A program made the translations under genes and the position numbers. Shown here piece after piece: positions 38,301-50,300 of a stretch of DNA of 64,000 bases (position 1 is its first letter; each line of letters begins with the position of its first letter). The notes under the pieces are model-generated. The model worked only from the letters and a program-made list of their open reading frames with translations, had not been told where the DNA came from and did not search any database. The stretch lies in assembly GCA_941918925.1 (NCBI GenBank), contig OW799237.1:5871201-5935200 (forward strand), given 5' to 3'. This DNA is from Phyto melanocephala. Lineage: Eukaryota > Arthropoda > Insecta > Diptera > Rhinophoridae.

Positions 38301-41300
38301 TAGGTTATTAAGTCAAGAATAATTTAAGAGCTAAAGGATGAGATAATTCCGCACATTAACGACATTGAACCTCAATTATGTCTCAGTGTCATCTATATAT
38401 ATAAAAGTGAAACTCTGTGTGTGTGTTTGCTCTAGACTCCGAAACCACAAAGCCGATCGGACGATCAAACGTTGGCAAGTTGTTGTACACATTCCAGGGA
38501 GTGTTTATGGGTGGTAAAAAGTGGGCGGGGATACGCTTCAAAAAATAAATTATGATTTTTAGCTACTTGCACTTCACCGATTTTTCTGAAACTTTGAACA
38601 CATATTGAGCTGTTATGACTTTACAATTTCGTGATTAGAAAAGTGGGCATGGCCACGCCCATAAAAAAAATTACAATTTTGAGGTACTTGCACTGGACCG
38701 ATTTTTCTGAAACTTTGTCCACATATTGAGCTGTCACAGTTTCGTGATTAGAAAAGTGGGCAGTGCCACGCCCATAAAAAACAGTTATAATTTGTAGCTT
38801 CTTGCACTTGATATTCAATTAACATTCAGAATGCATTTTTATTCATTAAGGGGCGTAGCAACGCGCGCCGGTCTTGGCTAGTAAAAAATATAGATCACCA
38901 CATAAAAGTATGCCAACGAAGTCGTGGCGAATATTTGGCCGATATTTTATTACGCACATAATTGTCGTAGATTCTTTTAGCGTATATAAAAAATATTGAG
39001 TTATTTCTCTGAAAACTTTTTGTTTTATTTACAATTAACATTGAGCCTTTTGGCTGGACCACCCTGTATTTTCTTCTTCTTGTATTGTTTTTGATTTTAA
39101 GGCCCCTTCTGTTTTGTTTATATTCATGTTACAGTGATGATGTCGCGTAAATGATGCCTAAAGAGCGGTGTGCAAGCAACAACAAAAACATGTATTTTTT
39201 TCATTTATTTTTTTTTTTTGTTACTTTTGGTTGTAAGAGTAAAACAAAAAACAAACAAATTAAAATGTGAGCAAATGAAGAAATTATATTTTTGTTTGTT
39301 TGTTTGTGATTTTTTTTTTTTGGTTTTGCCTAGACAACGTTGAAGCCCTTGACCTTGATGGCAGAGAATTTTGAAAATTTTGATTTAAACATTATAACAA
39401 GACCAAAAAAAAAACAAACATGTTCAATTTAGTCAAACTGATAGATTGTCAATCAATTAATATGTTTTTTTTTTAACACAATTTATTTAAATATTCAATA
39501 TTTTGGCAAATAAATTAAAGGTGGAAGATTTATGTATTTCCCCTTTCAGTCAGAGAGGTATGTTTGAGTGTAAATGTAGAACTGGTGTTTGGATTTGTTT
39601 TAGATGTTCTTGTTAAATACATACATAATAATAATTCATAAAGACCTTTTAGTTTCTTTATTTAATTTTATAGGTGTTATTTCACTTTTCTCTATTTTTT
39701 TTATTTATTTAAAACTTTTTAATTTTAATTTATTTTATTTTTAGCCACAATTTATCACAAAAAAAATTAACAAAACAAAAAGATTTTTTTAAATTATAAA
39801 TTTTGTTTAAATTTTTAACTTTCTGTTGGTTTTTTTATTTTTCAATTTTTATTATAAAATTTCTATTAAACGATCTTGTATGTGCTTTGACGTTTCGACC
39901 ACAAAATTCAAACTGACTCTATACGTATCGCCAGAGAGCAATATTTTGTCAACGTAAATTAAAAAGAAAAAACCAAAAAAAAAAAAAAAATAAAATTATA
40001 AAAAAAAAAATTAGACGGTCATTAGAGATTTAAAAATATACACAAGCAACAGTGGGTCTAAGAATTTAAAAAAAAAAATTTCAATTTAACAGAAAGTGTA
40101 TAACAGGGTCAAGTTCCAGCATGCAATTGCATGAGAAAATCAGAGACTTCATTTAAGGGTAGGATTAGTCTTTACTTTCTGTTCCGTGAGGAATCAGCTG
40201 ACTTGTTTTTATTAATAGAAAATGTGTATATGTCGTTAGTTTTTCTGTTTCGTTTCGTTACGTTGCAGACGAACCTGTAGAAAATAGAATTCAACGTTAA
40301 GTGACGGCCATTGAGAGAGAAACAGCTGATATTTAGGTGCATATATTTTAAAGATGGCTACAACAGAGAGACTCTGTTTGCTTATAGATGAAATCTGACA
40401 CTACAAATTGTTTTTATGTATGGGCTTTGACGAGAAAAATAAACAAAAAATATAATAAGCTTGTTTCTGTAAGATTACCTTCAAAATTAAGGCAGATGAG
40501 TTTTTACACAAGAAGTAACCACAAAAATTAAACAACAGAAAGGCACGTCACAGAACGACAACAGAAAGTAAACACTAATGAAGCCTTAACAGTATTTATA
40601 TTAATTTACAGATAACTCATATAGTCGGGAAAAATTTGGATCGCATTGAAATGTGAATGTCCAACTTCTCTGTGACAAAGATTTGGAAAAAGTTATAATT
40701 GTGTTACAGAAGGTTGTTGAATATTTTAAAATAAATTTCAATGCTTAAGTTTTTATAAAAATTTTTAATTAAAAATTTTAATTTTTTTTTCTTATAGCAG
40801 CCCATAGTACCAAGTTATTTATAAATATACTTTTGATTGAGTGTTTTAAATACTTATGCATGATTATGAGAGCACTTTAGTGTGTTCTCTATTTTGTCTT
40901 TTATTTTGTTTCTTTGTTTGTTTTTTTTCGAAAATATTATGAATGAATAAGATTTATTTGTAATAAAACAAAATCTTAAAATTGCCAACAGCAGCCGAAT
41001 GCCCACCCACTAAAGTCAACCACCAACTTGACCCTAATTAAGAGACAAACACAAAATGTAACTGATAATTAATCAAAAACATTAAGTGGCAGTGCAAAGA
41101 TGAGGGAATCACAATTCATATGTTGTATGAAATTACTCATTGAACTTATTTTTTATATAAAAATCAATGCCACTTTTCGTTGTAATTTTATAACTCAAGA
41201 ACCAAATGTTTAGGCTTTGTTGGTGGTACTATTTAGTAGATGGTTTATGTGAAGTTTGCACAAAATACGTCGAGCGGTTTACGGGTAAAAAAGGGTAAAA

Positions 41301-44300
41301 TCGGTAACTCACAATATCACAAAAATTCAGAGAGGACCAAAGAGCGTGTTAAAAATAATTGGATAGGTGTCTGGTACTTTTTGGAAATTTTGAGTTTTAA
41401 GGGGATAAAACGGGTAAAAACTGAATTTTGGTACTTTTTTGAACAGCATTTATCTTTTAGAGGGATAGCAATAGGAAAAAAGTAAAAACGCAGTTTTACT
41501 CTCCCTAAAACAATCTATAATGAGTTTCTGTACTTTTTAAAATTTTTGGAATTTAGGGGGAGTTTGAAAATAGCTAACAATTATTAAAATATATTTTTTT
41601 TAATAAATAAATTAGATGTTCCAATTAAATTTTTTTTATTATTTCACTTGATACGTAGCGAAGCACGTACCGGGCGCCTAGTTTTTTCCATAAAACTTTA
41701 CAATAAAAATTGCCAAGAAATAAAACAATTTGTATTCATTTACATACTCACCCTTTTTATAATGATTATGATGATTATTACTATTCCCATTGGCTATTGA
41801 TGATGGCTTGCCATGTGCTGACGCTGCTGATGGTTGTAGCGATGACATTGGTATGGCCAAACAATTTCCACCCAATTCGACATCCTGGGCATCGAATAGG
41901 GGACATGGTGCATATGCAACTTTAGTACCACGACCGGGCGAAGGACTGACACGAGCATAACGGCCAGCAGATGAATTAATACCAATGCGATCACTCATTC
42001 GTAAAACTGCACAGACAACTATTTGCACTCATACATACAGCCACAGACATCTACACCAGAGTTTGTGTGTTGAGAGATTATTTTACAAACATTTTGCTTT
42101 TATCTCACTGGGCTGTATGGCGTGGCGTACAATTGTCAAACTATTAATGCCAGAGATTTAAAAATATTTATCCTTAATTTGATTATTATTTAATTGTTAT
42201 AGAGATTCGTTAATATATTATGACATGCTTTATTTTTATTATTTTTTTTTTATATTCTTTTTTCAATCTCTATAGAGTTGAAGTTTTTTTTGTATTACAT
42301 TCATATACTTTTGGCAAAGACATGCAATAAAGGCAAAAAACAATTTTTTCAAGCTTGATTTTTTTTTGTATTAAATTTGATATTATTTATTACATTATAG
42401 TACATGTCATTCATTGATTTATTTTATTGGGTTTTTTTCTTTATAAAAAAGTGAAGTATGCCACATGAATAGTATGAAATTTGGGACACACAAAGCTGTT
42501 TGTTGTGATAAAAAGAAATAACAAATTTAAGAGTCTTTAACAAAAACCATTTTTAAATCAAAAACAAATTGACAACTTAAGCAAAATGTAAAAGAAAATT
42601 TCAGTAAAATTGTAGAATTTCCATTGAATATAAAAAAACTCATGCCCCCTAAGGTGCAGAAAAATTAGGAGAACGAAAATATCATTAGATTATTATTTTT
42701 TCTAAGCATTTACAACTAATTTACTCAGCTGCAAACAAACAGGCAATTTTCCAAGAAAAATCATCATAAAAGCTTTAAGAAAAAATTTCAAAAATTTCTT
42801 TAAAATCTCTCAACTTTAATAAATTTTCTTAATTTAAATAAATAATTTTTCTTATGACTATAACGAGCATATTCCGTCTTATGCCATTTCTAAATTTCTA
42901 CGCTGAACTTGAAATTTGTTTAATTAAAAAAGTAACAACAAACATTCTTTTTGCCCTACAAATCTTGATTCAAAAAAAAAAAAAAAACAAAAAAGAAACA
43001 AAAATATCTTTGACTTGACATTTCTATGTCACTTCAACATTTTTATAACCAACCCCTGGCATTTTACATTTTTTACGAAAACTTTTTTTGTTTTGTTGTT
43101 AAAACAATCCCTTTTTTCTTGTTGCTGTTTTTGTGTTGTGATTTAGTTTAATTTTACATTTAACAACACCCAGACCGAGAAACGTCTGTATACAAAAGCA
43201 TCTTTATTTAAAAATTAATGTAAACGAAAAGGTAACGATTTATTTTTTTAACATAAAGGTATATAAAGTACCTTAATACTTATACATAATATAATTCATA
43301 TACAACATGTGGAAATTTATTTATACACACATACGAAGGTAGTTTTTTATACATACAAACATAAATCTTTAAAGATTAAAGTTAGGATGTCCCAACAGCA
43401 TTTGGTATGTGAATAATGTTTTAAACTTTGTCAGAAGTTGATCTTTAATTTGTTTCAAAATACAGTCTTTAATCTAGCATTTAGCTAAGCTAAGAGCTTT
43501 GTCTATAGTTTAGCCTATTGTCTAGTATTTTAAAAGTCTCGTTTACGGCTTAGTTATAGCTTAGTTTATAGTCTTTGGGCCGTATTCATAAAAAATATTT
43601 TAGGTTTATTAAAAGCTTATTTGACAGATGTTGCATAGAAATTTGTCAAATAAGCCCTCAATAAACCTAAAATATTTTTTATGAATACGGCCCTTTAGCT
43701 TTAAGGAGATATCACACGTTTTCTAGTCTTTTATTCGGCGTTTTAAAATCTCCCAGTCGCTTAAGTTGTAGGTCAGTTTATAATCTTTGGGCCGTATTCA
43801 TAAAAGATATTTTAGGTTTAATGAAGGCTTATTTGACAAATTTCTCTATTTACAACATCTGTCAAATAAGCCGTTAATAAACCTAAAGTATTTTTTATTT
43901 GGAATTTTTTAGTTTCCCAGTCTAGTGTGTAATTTTCGATTTTGCTAAAAGTTCGTATTAATATTTTAAAAAGATTCCTTTAACTAATCAAAAAGTCTAC
44001 TATAAAACCTAATCTTTAGTCCATTATATAGTGTTAAGTCTAGTCTGTAATCAATTTTTTTTTAAATAAAAAAAAACAATTTTTTTTTTTAACTTCTAGT
44101 CAAGGTAGTCTTGTTTCGTCAGCTATTTTTAATTTCAAATGTCAAAGTCTGTAGATAAAAAACTATTTTCTTTCCTCTCTTTAATTTTTTTCAAATGTCA
44201 AACTTTATTATAGAAAATATTAACAACAAATTGATCTCCGAACTGCAATTATCTGTTTGCTAATGATAATTTCTTAATGTTAAAAATTTTTTTTAAATCC

Positions 44301-47300
44301 TTATTTTCGTTTTACCCTTGTAACTCTCAGAGTTAGAATTAAAACTACTTTAATACTTTATATAGCATAAAATGTATTTAAATATTTATGTACACATGTA
44401 TGTATGTATGTATGTATGTATGTATGTATGTATGTATGTATGTATGTATGTATGTATGTATGTATGTATGTATGTATGTATGTATGTATGTATGTATGTA
44501 TGTATGTATGTATGTATGTATGTATATTGTTATCTACTTACATACTCAAATAACTGTATGCTGTTAAAAAATGCATTCGAGTTAATGCTGTTTTTGAGCC
44601 TACAAAAACCTCCTCTTTTCATCAACACATACACCCATTTGAGTTTTTATAGTTTTTTTTACCCATCTTTATAGTTTTACTGCATGTAGTAGGCCTTTTG
44701 TAATATTTTTCTTTTTATTTACATTCATACACGTTATTTTGTATTATTATTTTTAAGGGGGTTTTGTTTCTCTAGATTTTACTTAGTTCTACATGGATGT
44801 AACCTTCTTAAGCGTATCAAAATAAAAAAAGCCATCAAACAACAACAACAAAAATCCAAGAATCTTAAAAAACACAGCATACAAACTTGTTTGCAAACAT
44901 ACACATGCATACAGGTATATAGAGTATGTAAATACAAGTGTATGACCATTTTTATGAGTGCTTACAACAAATACAAATAAACAACACACACGAAAAAAAA
45001 TGAAGCAAAACTTTAAACAACAAACGAAGAAGAACCTAAACACAGAAACCCAACAACATAAACTCAGACAACATTAATAAACACACAAACACATACACAC
45101 ACAAACCTGTACTCTTTTATAAACAGAAAAACAAACACGGAAGACTGAATGAGAGAGTGTTAATGAGAATGGTAACGACTTTTTAGAGCACTACGTAAAA
45201 CATACAGCTCATATGAAAAGAGTCATTAACGACTAACTGTTAGTGATGCCGTATACATAATATTAAATTATGTATGAATGAAATAACAAGTATGCGTTTT
45301 ATTCAAACTAATTGCATACACAACTATCAATTAAATCGAATGAATTAATAAAGACCCTTAATCATACAAAACCATGGTACTGAATTCTATACAAAAAATA
45401 ATATTTTTTTTTTGTAATAAAAAGTACTAAAAATGTTGTGGAGATTTTTGTTGAATTTAACAGAAGTATTTAAGCCTGGTGTTGATAGAGAAAACAGCTT
45501 CAGTTTAAAAAATTTTAGTAAGGATCAAGGCATATTTATTCATCAGGTAATCGCAGTTGGGAGAAAACTTTTTTGACATTTGAAATAAATAAGAGAAGAG
45601 AGAAAATTATTTTTTATCTATAGACTTTGATCGCTAAAATTTAAATAAGTGAAGAAAAATATAATCAGCTGACTACTTAATGAGTAAATATGTCTCGGTA
45701 GGGATCAGAGATCTGTAACGAATACTCATGAATTACGTCAACTTAAATCATGATTCATTATTTCGTTGATTTATACGCATTCATACTTATTGCAAAGTCT
45801 TCACTACTTATACTCACTTTTAAATTTAAGGTACTTAAAATACTCATATTCAGCAACACGTAAAACTCAGTTGAGTGCTATTGTCGTTCACGTAAAATAA
45901 AAAGACGATCAAAAGCAAGTATGACTTGCGTTCTCATTATGAAGTTGTGTGTTTTAACCAGACTTGCCAGATTATAATTTGACATTCACCATAATAATTG
46001 TGAAGCTATAAACACAATCAAAGGCTACCGACCATCGACTACCGACTACAAAAGTAGCTGGCTACAAAAATAGCCAAGTCGCCAGCTACTTAATTCTATT
46101 AACGACTACCGACCACTAACTACAACAAATAAACATCTGTTTTGACATATGTATTAAAGTTAACCAAAACAAATCAAACTTAATTAATGGTGCCACTATA
46201 ATAGTTTTCCGCGTTTTTAATAGCGATATTTAATGTATTGCGTTTTTAAAACCACCATTTCATGCATTTATTGTATTGGCAGCACTAATCTGTTTTTTGT
46301 AGCCAAGAAAAATAGAAATTAGCCTAAGTTGGCTACGGGCTACAAAAGTAGCCGTGTAGTCGGTAGTCGTGTAGCGGCTAAAAGAATTATTCTCATAAGC
46401 ACGCATGTATTCTATTTTTGACATCTTGTAGTCGATGGTCGGTGGACTTGATTTTGTTTATAGCATGAATTGTTAAAAAAACAGACAATTTAAATTTAAC
46501 AAAATAATACATACAAATGAGAGCTGTTAATGTGTTTGTTGTTGAGTCAACTTGAATCACTCTATGAAGATAAGTAGTTTCTTAAAAAAATGAATCAACG
46601 TGGATAGTTTTGCGAATCATATAAATATGGGACGGTAAAAGTATAAGTACGACGTAGTACTCATGTTCATTGTGAGTTGTACTTATAAATCAACGTTGTT
46701 GTGGTATGCGTACGTCTGCTCAGTTAAATTTCAATGATTTTTAATTTTTATTTAAAGATTTAGGGCAGTATTCATAAAAAATATTTTAGGTTTATTAAAG
46801 GCTTATTTGACAGATGTTGTAGAGAAATTTGTCAAATAAGCCTTCAATAAACCTAAAATATTTTTTATGAATATGGCCCTTAGAATATACATGAATGTAT
46901 GAAACTAAATTTAGGTATATTTCTATAGCAACGGGGCCTTAAGCTAAGAAATGTTAGATTATTATGTAAACTAATGACTACTTATATGTAATTAGAGAGG
47001 CTAGTGTTTTTTAGGTATTGGATTATTCTATTGATTGAAAGGGATGTAGGGGTGATGAGGGAGTAAACGGGGTTCGTTCCTGCAAATATTTTTCTCCTAT
47101 GGATATTAAATTTGGTACACTCAGATATTAGGTGGGGGATGCTTAGTAAGGATGTGTTGTCACAATTACATACTGAGGGTTTTTAACGATTTATAATGTA
47201 ACTAACTATGTGTTAAATTTGTATGTCCTAACCTAAGTCTTAAGAATTTAATTAAGTCCTTTCGACTTATTTCATTTACGTCAGAAGACCATGAAAAGAG

Positions 47301-50300
47301 ATTACTTTTGATTGGGTTGATGGTTTTGTACCAGTAGCTAGTCGTGTCCCAAGCGTTTTCGTTCTTATGGTATATGCTTCTGTGGATAGCCTTTCTTATA
47401 TCGGAGTAGTTCAGGTTAATTGTCTTAATTAGGGGTACTTTGGACGAACTTATCTCAAATTTTATGACTCACTGCAGAAGCTACCGAATGTGGTAGCGAA
47501 ATATTGTATTGAAGTAGAATAATTTTTATAAAAAACTCATCTCAAGCTTAAAAAATATGACAACGTATTCTCATAATTTTTCAAAATTTTAAACAGGTCT
47601 AAAACCAACAATTCAACACTTTTGATTTATTTTAAAATTATTGAAAAATTATGACTGTATGACAATAGAACTTTTAGAAATGGTACTTTAAGAAATGGAA
47701 TTAGATTAGATGTACGATTCTCAAGTTTGGCAAATATAGGTTTGCGGTTATTATTATTGTTATAACGGGAAAAAAAATGTGGCACACCCACTTTAACTTG
47801 CACCTCCCATATGACAATTTTTCTTTATGAAAAAAGATTTTGGAATAAAAAGGGACTCTATATTGCAATATCTAAGTTGAATTCAGTAGCAGTAATTACT
47901 TTGCCACGTCTCCTTTAACACCCACTTTTCAAATATTGTGGAAACAAGAAGTGGATATTATCAGTCCTATTGTAGAAATACTTAAGGTTCCATTTTGAGG
48001 CTAAATATAGGAAAATAAGTTGATAGCAAATTGGACTTAAACAAAGAAAATAAATTATTCTTTTGTTATTAAATTTGTTAACAACATAACAAATTTTGTG
48101 ACATACATAAAAGTACTACTAAAATTTGGTGGTGGGTATAAAAAATTTAGCACAGCCGAGTACAGTGCTCTTACTTGTGTTTTTTTAACTATTCAAGTTT
48201 GTAGTCTACGTTGTGGTCTAGTCTAAAGTACAATTATAATCTAGTCTATGCTAATAATACATTTCAATCGTATATTATGTATTCATCATTAAAAAATCAT
48301 TAGTTCTCTATGAGTTAAAAAATGCTTAATGTTTTATTCTTTCTTTTACTTCCTGAGTAGGGTACTTTATGAAAATTGAAAATTGGGAAAAAAAATATAA
48401 AAATAAACCCTAGAATATCAATTGAAGAAAGACAAGCATAGTCGTAGTTTTTCATGTTTTTTTTATTACGGAAATGTAAAGAATCACAAGGACATAAGCG
48501 TCAATAATATGCGGTACACGCGGTGGAAAAACTTTAATTCAAACAAAAATATATTCTATTTCAAAAAAACAGACACTTCACTACCAACATACATACATGC
48601 AAACACACAAACACTTGCAAATATTTACATGCATTAAGTGAATAAATAGTAGCACGCAAATAGTGACACTTAAATAAACTCATACATAATATAGAATGAT
48701 TAAAAAGATAATGTTTCCTTTTCTTTATACTATAATTGTTGATTTATTTAGTTTTGGAAAATTTAAAAAAAAAAATTAATAAATTTTTTTTAAAACAAAA
48801 CTAATTTATTTATATTTAAAATTATTTTTTTTTTCAATATTTTATTTAAGTAACATTTTTTAATTTGTATACTTTTTATTTAAAAAAAAAATTAAAAAAA
48901 AAATTGTTTCCTTTTTATTATTAATATTTTTATTTACATTTTTTATACTAGTGGTTTTGCCTAGTATTTTGCTTTCACTTGTATTTTCATAATATTCATT
49001 TGCTGCTTCTATTATACGTTCTTCCACTGAAGCTAAATATTTGTGTATATTTTCACTATTATAAATATTTTACTAAAACTTGTAACCGTTCTCCGTTCTC
49101 GTGGTCTTTAGCCTGCAATATCCAGCCTACAACTAAAACGAACTGGCGGCTTTTTACCTTCTCTCAACCAAAATGTTTCAGGAGGCTGTTGTGATAACTT
49201 TTTTCATGGAATTCATTGGTGATTTGCATTCGTTTAAAATTTGTTTTATTGCTTGAGTTAATACATACATGTTTTGTTTTTCTCATTTAATAACACGTGC
49301 TAAAAAAGCTTTATCCGCTGAAAGCTCTTTTGTTTTTAAACTTTATCATGTAGAGACAAGTTTCAATAATTTCAAAATGTGTATGTCTTAGCTAAACCAT
49401 TAGTAACGGTAAAAAGCTTGACAGAAAGAGTCATGTATACATACATATGTAGGTAAAACGGTTATTTTACTATTTTTATGTAGATAAAACTGTTATTACA
49501 CTTACATTAGAATACAGTCGAGTATAATGCTAAATAATAGACTAAGTACAATACAGTTTATAGAATTTTTGTGGAATTCTCTATGATTTTTTTTTTTCTA
49601 TATAGATGGTTTGGCACCTGTTGTACCTGAAAACCTTACAGTCAAAACTAAACAAGAGAGGCCCCTTGTGTTTTCTCCACTAAGAGTTAGTTTACATGGA
49701 GGGACATGTAGATGCGACACTGTTTGCATTCTTTTTTGTTGTCACATATGATAACGCCTTAATCTGGTAACATCGGTCGTACATAATACGACGAGAGTAC
49801 AAGAGAACGAACGACGAAAAAATCGATATGTCAAAGTTGTCCCTTTAATTCGCATTACATGGGACAATTATTACCCTGTACTCATCACTCCGCCCTTTAC
49901 CAATAAACTCGTGTCGTAGGCACATGTCCCTTCATGTAAACTGGCTCTGACGCTGAACAAGAAACAAAAACGGCAACGTTAATTTATCTTGTTTAATAAA
50001 GCTCACAAATAAAAACAAAAAGAGAGAAAAAAAATCGTATAGATGCATTCTTTTTTGTTATCGCATCTTAAATCTGATCGCGTTTATATGAAGGGATTTT
50101 GTTGCAGTAACCAAGCGCCTTTTTGATGCTCAATCTACTAATTTTTTATATCCCTTCATTCGTAAAAGGCATTGCCATATAACAACTCCTTGATTTTTTT
50201 GTCAAAAGTGTCAGTGGCAATATAATACAACTATTTACGTAAAACAAATTTTAAAAAATTCTTTCTAAAGAACACACAAATTCATTTGCTTGTCACAACT

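Noticed and set aside
44372..44674. 100-codon open frame beginning MYLNIYVHMYVCMYVC
   Set aside because: It is produced by the ATGT microsatellite and has no coding character beyond it.
45433..45576. 47-codon plus ORF with a cag|gtaatc donor-like site
   Set aside because: No second exon with a matching phase was found and there is no recognisable sequence.
48422..48637. 71-codon plus frame MKKDKHSRSFSC
   Set aside because: Lysine/asparagine-rich frame with AT-driven composition and no domain or splice context.
49100..49200. Possible minus exon reading PPETFWLRE between an AG and gtaaaa
   Set aside because: The polypyrimidine tract is poor, and the phase (0) does not match the neighbouring exons of the large gene.
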